A DNA stretch of 5,185 bases from an uncultured Pseudomonadota bacterium (GTDB taxonomy: Bacteria > Pseudomonadota > Alphaproteobacteria > Rs-D84): assembly GCA_947303165.1 (NCBI GenBank), contig CAMYXE010000055.1:1-5185 (forward strand), written 5' to 3'. This document shows positions 1-5,185 of this stretch, in pieces. Below the pieces are notes generated by a model that was given only the letters and a program-made list of their open reading frames with translations, was not told where the DNA came from and did not search any database. The first letter of the stretch is position 1, and each line of letters opens with the position of its first letter. Position numbers and translations under genes: made by a program.

Positions 1-671
1 AAAATGCAATAGATACGGAATTTGTATGTGTAGAATGGCATGAAAACGACGAACACACAGATGCGAATTGTTTAGGTTGGAAAATAAAAACAAAAGACGT
101 AAATATATTGCCCGCCGGATACACACAGTTGGAATATATTGAAAATACAGGAACACAGTATATTAATACAGGGGTTTATCCTTCATCGAATTTTGAAATT
201 TACTTTGATGGTATGCTTTTAAGTGGGGGTAACGCCGGTGAACAATTTGTTGGTACAAGTACAGGTTCTATTAATATCAACTGGTATAGTGCCACGATGT
301 TTGCCTCAACGATCAATGGCCAATCTTCTAATGGCGGAATAACTACGGGCGGTTTGAATAATAAGTTTCATATTGGTTTGTCGCCTCAGTGGTTACTTTG
401 GCATAATGGAACTTACAGAACTCTTAGACGTCCTTATTCGCCATCAGGAACATTTATGCTTTTTCGTGCTAACGCCAGATTGCGTGGAAGAATATATGAT
501 GCAGAACTTTATGATGGAAACGAACTGACTTTTCATGGGATCCCCACGTACCGTAATAGTGATGGTGTAATCGGCATGTATGATACGGTGAACAGAACAT
601 TTTTGACAAACGCAGGCACAGGAACATTCGTTGCCGGTCCAGCAATAAGTTATATTCCGCAAAATCAGTAA
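1..671 (+). CDS. C-terminal part of a LamG/concanavalin-like domain protein (5' truncated)
   Basis: The frame is open from position 3 to the TAA at 669-671 (222 visible residues), so the gene starts before the window. An apparent start at the TTG at 108 is only an internal Leu. Residues 1-35 are the end of an upstream region with two cysteines (9 and 23). From residue 36 (LPAGYTQLEYIENTGTQYI) to about 215 runs a beta-rich, Gly/Thr/Asn-rich module. It ends in the pattern 'IPTYRNSDGVIGMYDTVN...FLTNAGTGTF', which I recognise as the tail of laminin-G/concanavalin-fold domains in secreted or phage-tail-like proteins. Such domains usually bind carbohydrate or act as adhesive modules; no catalytic motif is visible. 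No C-terminal membrane anchor or sorting signal is seen; the protein ends in a short polar tail (SYIPQNQ). Surface location is inferred, because any signal peptide would lie outside the window. A phage tail or fibre protein is the alternative. The exact ligand and function are unknown. Confidence 0.8.
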   Translation, partial: NAIDTEFVCVEWHENDEHTDANCLGWKIKTKDVNILPAGYTQLEYIENTGTQYINTGVYPSSNFEIYFDGMLLSGGNAGEQFVGTSTGSININWYSATMFASTINGQSSNGGITTGGLNNKFHIGLSPQWLLWHNGTYRTLRRPYSPSGTFMLFRANARLRGRIYDAELYDGNELTFHGIPTYRNSDGVIGMYDTVNRTFLTNAGTGTFVAGPAISYIPQNQ

Positions 672-674
672 AAT

Positions 675-698
675 AAATGGGGCAAACGCCCCGTTTTT
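675..698 (+). terminator. Rho-independent terminator between convergent genes
   Basis: GGGGC (679-683), loop AAAC (684-687) and GCCCC (688-692) form a strong stem. Flanking A-U pairs and one G-U pair extend it to 675-683/688-696, and a run of five T follows at 694-698. It starts 3 nt after the stop of the upstream gene. On the opposite strand the same hairpin is followed by ATTTATTTT, so it may also stop transcripts leaving pheT, whose stop codon is at 716-718. I see no other terminator for pheT in the 44-nt gap. Confidence 0.85.
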
Positions 699-715
699 AA
701 TTGCTATCATATTTA

Positions 716-3016
716 TTATTTATCACGAACCTTGGCTGGACATTTCTTTTCAACCGCCGCGATTATATCGGCATGCAATTTCGCCAAATCTGCATCTGAC
801 ATTTTTTCCACCGGAACAATCGTTGTGGTAAACGCCACAGATTTCTGTCCTTCCGCCATTTCAAATGAATCAAATACAATAACATCTGTTACTAATGACG
901 ATGCGCCACGCGCCGCCGCCGTCAGATTTGCCGCCGGAAAATCATTTGGCACAACGAATGCAAAGTCACGTGTTATTGGTTGAAATTCGCTTAATTTGAT
1001 ATCTTTACGTTTCGTTGTTTGGCGGGGCAGGTCATCTATATTTTCAACAATTCCGATAACAACATTTGTTTTTATCTTTAATTGTTTCGCCACCGATGGA
1101 TGCAATTCACCAAATTCGGCAAGTTTCTTTTTACCCTGGTACAGCGCACCATAACGATATGGGTGTGCCCAACGTGGCGCATTATCTGTTTCAATCGTAA
1201 AGTTTTGACCGTTTAACAGCGAAACCAAATCCGCCTTGACATCATAAATATCAACATTGCGATTGCGTTTCTGCCAATGTTTTGGTGATGTCACACCACT
1301 GCGCACAATGCAAAGTGATGTATGTTGTGCACCAGGCATATCACCATCAAAAACCGTTCCAACTTCGAACACATTAACATCGGGATATCCGCGTTTTTCG
1401 TTATTTGAAACAGCAACTAATAAGTTTTCCAACAAAGTATTGCGTGCCGTATCCATATCAACAACAATTGGATTTGCAACCTTTACGATTGGTTTATCGG
1501 TCAAGATTGATTCTATCTTTGAATTACCAAAACCAAAAGATACGCTTTCATTTAATCCTAAATTTACCAAACGGCCTTTTAATGTTAAATCCGCATCATT
1601 ATGTTCTGCCATCACTGTGTTTGTCGGCAACGCATCCAAACCAACCCTGTCATAGCCATAGATACGAATTAAATCCGCAACGATTGTTTCAGGTATCTGA
1701 ACATCAACACGTGAATCTGGTGGTGTTATTTTCCACTTGTCACCGTTGAATTTCCCCGTATAGCCCAAATGCATCAATATTTTCTGCATTTCACCAGCAG
1801 GCATTTCTATACCAGTTTTGTTTGCAAAAACCTTTGGTGAAAATTCGATTTCTTTGTTCAATGGTTTATCGGTTCCAGCCGCAGAAAAACCAATAACTTT
1901 TCCACCGCATGCGTCCGTTATTATTTTGACCGTCTTCATTAATGCCGGCCCAGTAATTGTTGGGTCAATACCACGTTCATATCTGTATGATGCATCGGTT
2001 GATATTCCAAGACGTTTTGCAGCTTTGCGAACACAAACCGGGTCAAAATATGCGCTTTCCAAAATAATATTCTTGGTATTATCATTTGTCATGCCACGTG
2101 CACCACCAACAACACCAGCCAGCGCCAATATGCCCTTGGCGTCGGCGATAACAATATCTGTATCAGCCAATTCATGTTTATTACCAAACAGGTCCGTAAA
2201 TTCTTCACCGGCCTTGGCCATACGAACAATGATATTCCCATCTATTTCGTCTGCATCAAAACAATGCATTGGTTGCGCCATGTCATAGCATATATAATTT
2301 GTTGCATCGATTGGCGCATTTTTTGGATTTATACCAATTGCATGCAAACGTGACGCTATTATTTTATTGCTGGGACCAATTTTTATATCATGAATCTCGG
2401 CCAATTTATATGCGCGACATTTGTCTGTTTGAATATCAACCTGGCGCGCATTACCAGATACCGCAAATTCTTCATCATCTGGCGCGATAAATTCACCAGC
2501 ACCCGCCGCGGATAAATCACGCGCAACACCACGAACCGCCAAATAATCAGGTCTATTTGGTGTAATACCCGCATCAAATACCGTCGGACAATCAACAACG
2601 ATCGCACCAATTTTTGTATCTTCGGGCAATTCAATAATTCCATCATGGTCGTTATTTATACCAAGTTCACGACCACTGCACATCATACCGTCCGATAAAA
2701 CGCCGCGCAATTTGCCACTTTGAATTTCATGCCCTTCGATAACACAGCCCGGACGCGCCAATGCGGATATTAATCCAACACGTGCATTTGGTGCACCGCA
2801 TACAACCTGGCGCACGGAACCGTCATCCACCTTTAATACATGCAGGTGGTCACTGTTTTCATGTGGTTTACATTCAACAATACGCGCCGCAATTGGTGGC
2901 AACGAGGCAATTAAACCTTCGACTTCCAACCCTGTGCGTGTCAACATATCAGATATTTGTTCCGCACTTAAATCTGTTTTCAAATAATCTTTTAACCAAT
3001 CAAATGTCCATTTCAT
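716..3016 (-). CDS. pheT: Phenylalanyl-tRNA synthetase beta subunit
   Basis: Beta subunit of the cytoplasmic (alpha-beta)2 enzyme that charges tRNA-Phe. It recognises the tRNA and hydrolyses mischarged Tyr-tRNA-Phe. At 766 aa it is slightly shorter than the usual 790-820. Domains in order: N-terminal helix (MKWTFDWLKDYL); EMAP/OB-type tRNA-binding domain about 40-150 (ECKPHENSDHLHVLKVD...SDGMMCSGREL); B3/B4 editing domain about 205-370; B5 domain about 388-457 ending DLIRIYGYD; catalytic-like core about 475-665; ferredoxin-fold anticodon-binding domain about 677-766 (PITRDFAFVVP). Editing residues known from E. coli (H265, G318, E334, A356) match H251, G304, E320 and A342 at a constant offset of 14, so proofreading looks intact. 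The ATG is preceded at 6 nt by AAGGGG (3023-3028). It lies 15 nt after pheS, so the two are probably translated from one mRNA. It ends in KVRDK, and the stop is 18 nt from the convergent hairpin's T-tract. Confidence 0.98.
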   Translation of the reverse strand: MKWTFDWLKDYLKTDLSAEQISDMLTRTGLEVEGLIASLPPIAARIVECKPHENSDHLHVLKVDDGSVRQVVCGAPNARVGLISALARPGCVIEGHEIQSGKLRGVLSDGMMCSGRELGINNDHDGIIELPEDTKIGAIVVDCPTVFDAGITPNRPDYLAVRGVARDLSAAGAGEFIAPDDEEFAVSGNARQVDIQTDKCRAYKLAEIHDIKIGPSNKIIASRLHAIGINPKNAPIDATNYICYDMAQPMHCFDADEIDGNIIVRMAKAGEEFTDLFGNKHELADTDIVIADAKGILALAGVVGGARGMTNDNTKNIILESAYFDPVCVRKAAKRLGISTDASYRYERGIDPTITGPALMKTVKIITDACGGKVIGFSAAGTDKPLNKEIEFSPKVFANKTGIEMPAGEMQKILMHLGYTGKFNGDKWKITPPDSRVDVQIPETIVADLIRIYGYDRVGLDALPTNTVMAEHNDADLTLKGRLVNLGLNESVSFGFGNSKIESILTDKPIVKVANPIVVDMDTARNTLLENLLVAVSNNEKRGYPDVNVFEVGTVFDGDMPGAQHTSLCIVRSGVTSPKHWQKRNRNVDIYDVKADLVSLLNGQNFTIETDNAPRWAHPYRYGALYQGKKKLAEFGELHPSVAKQLKIKTNVVIGIVENIDDLPRQTTKRKDIKLSEFQPITRDFAFVVPNDFPAANLTAAARGASSLVTDVIVFDSFEMAEGQKSVAFTTTIVPVEKMSDADLAKLHADIIAAVEKKCPAKVRDK

Positions 3017-3031
3017 TTTTTGCCCCTTAAA

Positions 3032-3985
3032 TTAAAAACCACTATTTTTCAACCATCTGACATCACCATCATAAAACGCACGAAGGTCATTCAAACCATA
3101 TTTAACCATCGCAAGTCTGTCCCAACCAAAACCAAAGGCAAAACCTTGGTATTCATTTGGGTCAATTCCGCAATTGCGTAAAACATTTGGATGAACCATA
3201 CCGCCACACAATAATTCAAGCCATTTATTTCCCCACTTCATATCTATTTCCACAGATGGATCCGTGAAAGGAAAATATGATGGCCGGATACGAAATTCAA
3301 CATCGCGTTCAAAAAATCTTGATGCAAAGGCCCGCAACGTTCCAACAAAAACAGATAAATTGATGTTTTTTTCAACTTTATTTATATATAAACCTTCGAT
3401 TTGTCCAAACGATGGTGCGTGGGTAGCATCCATTTCTTTACGATATGTTTTACCAATCGCGAACATTTTTATTGGCGCACCCATTTTTTCCATTGCACGA
3501 ATCTGTATAGCAGATGTTTGCGTGCGCATAACGTTGCCGTTTTCCAAAAAGAATGTATCTTGCATATCGCGCGCAGGGTGATACGCCGGCGTGTTCAAAG
3601 CGGTAAAATTATGCCAATCGTCTTCTATTTCTGGACCCGTCATTAACGTATATCCCATAGATTCAAAAATAGCCACAATCTCTTTCAAAGACTGAGTCAA
3701 CGGATGTAAAGTACCACGATTTTTTGGTTCAGAATTTAAAGATACATCTAATTTTTGACCAGCAAGCATTTCATTCAAAACAGCTTCTTCTATCTCTGTT
3801 TGACGCGTTTTAAATAATTCACGCAATTCTGCATTTTCACGGTTTAATTCTGCACGCGCATCATTATCAAGATTTTTCATTTCTTTTAGACGCGCCGTCA
3901 TTGTGCCGTTTTTACCGAATACGGATGCGTACAATTCTTGTAATTCTTCAAGTGATTTTGTTTCTTTTATTTTGTCTTGTAGCAT
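3032..3985 (-). CDS. pheS: Phenylalanyl-tRNA synthetase alpha subunit
   Basis: Catalytic subunit of the class II synthetase; it activates Phe with ATP and transfers it to tRNA-Phe. The 317 aa compare with 327 in E. coli, the N-terminus being a little shorter. Residues 1 to about 80 are a charged, helical coiled-coil arm for tRNA contact (LKEMKNLDNDARAELNRENAEL). Motif 1 is about 111-145 (GPEIEDDWHNFTALNTPAYHPARDMQDTF in part). Motif 2 is about 153-200 (MRTQTSAIQIR, then YRKEMDATHAPSFGQIEGLY). Motif 3 is 281-292 (GFAFGFGWDRLA). A283 matches E. coli A294, the residue that sets the size of the Phe pocket, so standard specificity is expected. The start is firm: an in-frame TAA lies 12 nt upstream of the ATG, and AAAAGG (3994-3999) sits 8 nt before it. 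A hairpin in the 82-nt gap from rplT may modulate its transcription. Confidence 0.98.
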   Translation of the reverse strand: MLQDKIKETKSLEELQELYASVFGKNGTMTARLKEMKNLDNDARAELNRENAELRELFKTRQTEIEEAVLNEMLAGQKLDVSLNSEPKNRGTLHPLTQSLKEIVAIFESMGYTLMTGPEIEDDWHNFTALNTPAYHPARDMQDTFFLENGNVMRTQTSAIQIRAMEKMGAPIKMFAIGKTYRKEMDATHAPSFGQIEGLYINKVEKNINLSVFVGTLRAFASRFFERDVEFRIRPSYFPFTDPSVEIDMKWGNKWLELLCGGMVHPNVLRNCGIDPNEYQGFAFGFGWDRLAMVKYGLNDLRAFYDGDVRWLKNSGF

Positions 3986-4006
3986 AATCTTTACCTTTTA
4001 ATAAAA

Positions 4007-4033
4007 TATGGGACCGTTTTACGCGGCCCCATA
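4007..4033 (-). terminator. Hairpin with U-rich tail between rplT and pheS (terminator or attenuator)
   Basis: On the minus strand, ATGGGGCCG (4032-4024) pairs with CGGTCCCAT (4016-4008) around a 7-nt loop, with one G-U wobble and an extra A-U pair at the base (4033/4007). TTTTAT follows directly. On the plus strand the wobble becomes an A-C mismatch and no T-run follows, which fits a function on the operon strand. It lies 35 nt after the rplT stop and ends just before the pheS ribosome-binding site. It may be a partial terminator that lowers pheST relative to rpmI-rplT, or a processing or stability element. Confidence 0.6.
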
Positions 4034-4067
4034 ATCATAAACAAAAAACAATTCGCCGCCAAGGGTT

Positions 4068-4433
4068 TTATTTATCCCCTGCGATAAATCGTTTTGCGGT
4101 TTCAATCAATTTGGCAAAATTTGCATCACCTGCATATGCCATTTCGGCCAAAACCTTGCGATCTAATTCAACACCTGCTTTGCGCAGACCGTTCATGAAT
4201 TGGCTGTATGTAATACCAGACGGACGAACCGCGGCATTGATACGAACAATCCACAAAGAACGAAAATCACGTTTTTTTGTGCGACGGTCACGATATGCAT
4301 ACTGACCGGCTTTTTCTGATTTTTCGCGTGCTGCACGATATGTGCTGCTGTGCCGGCCAAGAAAACCCTTGGCACGTTCAAGAATTTTATTGTGTTTTTG
4401 ACGAACCGTTGTTCCACGTTTTACTCTTGCCAT
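4068..4433 (-). CDS. rplT: 50S ribosomal protein L20
   Basis: Binds 23S rRNA early in 50S assembly and, in several bacteria, represses its own operon at the mRNA level. The 121 aa match the family (about 117-120). The N-terminal extension is strongly basic ([24 protein letters not shown]). The signature region follows at about 44-75 ([21 protein letters not shown], then NAAVRPSG), and after it a helical globular domain ([24 protein letters not shown]). The protein is full length with no missing motif. The ATG is preceded by GGGGGTG (4438-4444) at a short spacing of 4 nt. Only 12 nt separate it from the rpmI stop, which suggests translational coupling. An L20-site-like hairpin upstream of rpmI suggests that this protein controls the operon. 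Confidence 0.98.
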   Translation of the reverse strand: MARVKRGTTVRQKHNKILERAKGFLGRHSSTYRAAREKSEKAGQYAYRDRRTKKRDFRSLWIVRINAAVRPSGITYSQFMNGLRKAGVELDRKVLAEMAYAGDANFAKLIETAKRFIAGDK

Positions 4434-4445
4434 AATACACCCCCG

Positions 4446-4649
4446 TTATTTCAAACCATACGGAGCCAAGATTTTTGCCTGGCCGACCATGTTATCATTC
4501 AAATACTGCGGTTTTGTCCCTGCGTTATTTGCACGCTTGGACTTATGCGTCAGACATTTGTGGTGAGCATTTCTAGCAACCCGGACTTTACCAGTAGCAG
4601 TCATGGATGCACGCTTCTTCATATAAGATTTTGTCTTTAATTTTGGCAT
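4446..4649 (-). CDS. rpmI: 50S ribosomal protein L35
   Basis: Small basic protein of the large ribosomal subunit. It begins MPKLKTKSYMKKRASMTATG, the hallmark L35 N-terminus, and ends in ILAPYGLK. The length is 67 aa against a usual 64-66. The frame is open for 31 more codons upstream, to an ATG at 4740-4742, but that extension has no L35 similarity and overlaps the candidate promoter and leader hairpin. The inner ATG at 4647-4649 carries a good ribosome-binding site and matches the family start, so it is chosen. It is the first gene of the rpmI-rplT-pheS-pheT operon. infC, which often precedes rpmI, is not here; the next gene upstream is divergent mreC. Confidence 0.97.
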   Translation of the reverse strand: MPKLKTKSYMKKRASMTATGKVRVARNAHHKCLTHKSKRANNAGTKPQYLNDNMVGQAKILAPYGLK

Positions 4650-4654
4650 TTTTT

Positions 4655-4660
4655 GACCTC
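4655..4660 (-). promoter_or_regulatory. rpmI ribosome-binding site
   Basis: GAGGTC on the minus strand, with GAGG 7 nt before the ATG at 4649. It fixes the short (67 aa) L35 start over the upstream in-frame ATG at 4742. It lies 11 nt downstream of the leader hairpin, close enough for a protein bound there to block ribosome entry. Confidence 0.8.
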
Positions 4661-4671
4661 TTTTTACTAAT

Positions 4672-4702
4672 GTCCTGGTGGCAATGCCTTGCCACTTTGG
4701 AC
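4672..4702 (-). promoter_or_regulatory. Putative L20-binding leader hairpin of the rpmI-rplT operon
   Basis: In the minus-strand RNA, GUCC (4702-4699) pairs with GGAC (4675-4672). An internal loop of AAA opposite CA follows, then a perfect 7-bp stem GUGGCAA/UUGCCAC closed by the loop GGCA. L20 sites on its own mRNA and on 23S rRNA are known as irregular stems with unpaired adenosines at a helix junction, and this shape fits. Position supports the reading: it lies inside the predicted 5' leader and just before the rpmI ribosome-binding site. The structure is seen directly; L20 binding is inference. No U-run follows, so it is not a terminator. Confidence 0.5.
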
Positions 4703-4703
4703 G

Positions 4704-4731
4704 TTGACTTCCATATTTTGGCACAAATAAA
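4704..4731 (+). promoter_or_regulatory. Candidate upstream promoter for mreC
   Basis: TTGACT (4704-4709, 5 of 6 consensus positions) and AATAAA (4726-4731, 4 of 6) are 16 nt apart. The predicted start near 4738 would give a leader of about 49 nt before mreC. It overlaps the minus-strand candidate promoter of rpmI, so the two directions could compete for RNA polymerase. Confidence 0.35.
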
Positions 4732-4742
4732 TGAAAAATCAA
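4715..4742 (-). promoter_or_regulatory. Candidate promoter for the rpmI-rplT-pheST operon
   Basis: On the minus strand, TTGATT (4742-4737) and CAAAAT (4720-4715) are 16 nt apart, each matching 4 of 6 sigma-70 consensus positions. The predicted transcript would start near 4708, about 59 nt before the rpmI ATG and just ahead of the leader hairpin. The match is modest and the region is AT-rich, so chance similarity is possible. Confidence 0.35.
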
Positions 4743-4749
4743 GTTTTTA

Positions 4750-4778
4750 TTGAATCTCTATCTTTTTGTGTTTACACT
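4750..4778 (+). promoter_or_regulatory. Candidate mreC-proximal promoter
   Basis: TTGAAT (4750-4755) and TACACT (4773-4778) are 17 nt apart, each 4 of 6 to consensus, with the most conserved -10 bases (T1, A2, T6) kept. The predicted start is near 4785, about 2 nt before the mreC ATG, which would give an almost leaderless mRNA. The lack of a clear Shine-Dalgarno sequence before mreC fits this. Confidence 0.4.
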
Positions 4779-4786
4779 AGCCAAAG

Positions 4787-5185
4787 ATGAACCAGAAAAA
4801 AACATCTTCCAGATTACATACACTCATCAAAACTGCTTTTGTGGCGGTTTTGTTACCCATTTTGTTCGTTTATATTATTGTGGCAAAACCGGATTATGGT
4901 GTTATGAACGGCTTGGGGCATATTGTTTTGCCTGTTGCACATGGAATAGGGAATTTTGTGACTTGGCCAATTCGCGCAACGGGACGTTTTATAGTAAATA
5001 TTCACAATATTTCTAAACTTGAACAGGAAAACGAGGAATTGCGTACACGCCTGTACGAGGCGCTTGCGAATAAAAACGAATGCGAAGTCGCAATCATAGA
5101 AAATCAAAAACTTGCGCATGAACTTGATGTTGTCCGTGAGACAAATTACCAATCTGTTGTTGCCGATGTTATCTATAATAATTCC
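4787..5185 (+). CDS. mreC: Rod shape-determining protein MreC, N-terminal part (3' truncated)
   Basis: The frame stays open from the ATG at 4787 to the window end (133 residues), so the gene continues to the right. MreC is a bitopic inner-membrane protein of the elongasome that links MreB to the periplasmic cell-wall synthases. A short basic cytoplasmic tail (residues 1-13) is followed by a membrane helix at about 14-33 (AFVAVLLPILFVYIIVA). A periplasmic linker comes next, then a charged coiled coil at about 76-118 (KLEQENEELRTRLYEAL, KLAHELDVVRE), which is the MreC dimerisation segment. The start of the beta domain is visible (YQSVVADVIYNNS, matching the family's 'vvAaVI..dps'). An in-frame TAG at 4778-4780 fixes the start; the only purines before the ATG are a weak AAAG. 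It diverges from rpmI with a 137-bp gap. mreB, its frequent upstream partner, is not adjacent. mreD, pbp2 or rodA may follow outside the window. Confidence 0.88.
   Translation, partial: MNQKKTSSRLHTLIKTAFVAVLLPILFVYIIVAKPDYGVMNGLGHIVLPVAHGIGNFVTWPIRATGRFIVNIHNISKLEQENEELRTRLYEALANKNECEVAIIENQKLAHELDVVRETNYQSVVADVIYNNS

Noticed and set aside
108..110. A TTG start for the first gene.
   Set aside because: The frame is open back to the window edge with plausible protein sequence, and there is no ribosome-binding site. The gene is truncated, not started, here.
444..710. A minus-strand open frame of 88 codons opposite the LamG-like gene.
   Set aside because: It has no ribosome-binding site or recognisable protein features, and it runs across the convergent terminator and antisense to a well-supported gene.
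1818..2288. A plus-strand open frame of 156 codons opposite pheT.
   Set aside because: It is antisense to the conserved PheT editing and B5 domains, and its composition is explained by the pheT codons. It is a shadow frame.
3991..4038. A 15-codon minus-strand reading frame (MIMGPRKTVPYFIKR) spanning the rplT-pheS hairpin and stopping at the pheS ribosome-binding site, considered as a Phe leader peptide.
   Set aside because: It has only one Phe codon, unlike the Phe-rich pheL leader of E. coli, and no ribosome-binding site before its ATG. It is probably a chance frame.
716..4649. The possibility that a new defence or mobile system is hidden here.
   Set aside because: All of the space is filled by four intact, canonical translation genes with short gaps. 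No direct repeats, inverted-repeat ends, integrase or toxin-antitoxin features were seen.
4650..4742. A 31-codon N-terminal extension of L35 starting at the ATG at 4742.
   Set aside because: L35 begins at MPKLKTKS with a good ribosome-binding site. The extension has no family similarity and covers the leader hairpin and candidate promoter.
4750..5152. Open frames of 88 (plus) and 99 (minus) codons overlapping the right end.
   Set aside because: MreC occupies this region in another plus-strand frame with a membrane helix, coiled coil and family motifs. The others show nothing recognisable.

Overview
The window looks like ordinary chromosome from a low-to-moderate GC bacterium. The translation genes are of a Gram-negative, alphaproteobacterial style. 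The first gene carries a laminin-G-like tail of the 'LEYIENTGTQYI...' type, which I associate with gut metagenome surface proteins and phage-tail-like proteins. An uncultured gut alphaproteobacterium is my best guess, but this is inference; no rRNA or other strong marker is present.

Layout. Positions 1-671 (+) hold the 3' end of a gene whose start lies before the window. It ends in a lectin-like (LamG/concanavalin-fold) domain, and the reading frame is open to the left edge. A GC-rich hairpin with a T-tract (about 675-698) separates it from the convergent operon. Positions 716-4649 (-) hold a compact translation operon, read right to left: rpmI (L35), 12 nt, rplT (L20), 82 nt, pheS, 15 nt, pheT. 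Positions 4650-4786 are a divergent intergenic region of 137 bp. It holds candidate promoters in both directions and a stem-loop in the rpmI leader that resembles an L20 autoregulatory site. From 4787 to the right edge (+) runs the 5' part of mreC, cut by the window end.

How the genes work together. L35 and L20 are large-subunit ribosomal proteins, and L20 commonly represses its own operon by binding the leader mRNA. PheS and PheT form the (alpha-beta)2 phenylalanyl-tRNA synthetase. All key PheT editing-site residues and the PheS catalytic motifs are present. A hairpin in the 82-nt rplT-pheS gap could be a partial terminator that uncouples synthetase expression from ribosomal protein expression. 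MreC, on the other strand, is an inner-membrane cell-shape protein, which suggests a rod-shaped or elongating cell.

No mobile element, CRISPR array, tRNA or rRNA was seen. I found no evidence of a new biological system. The most interesting signals are regulatory: the rpmI leader structure, the rplT-pheS hairpin, and a candidate mreC promoter placed almost at its ATG.
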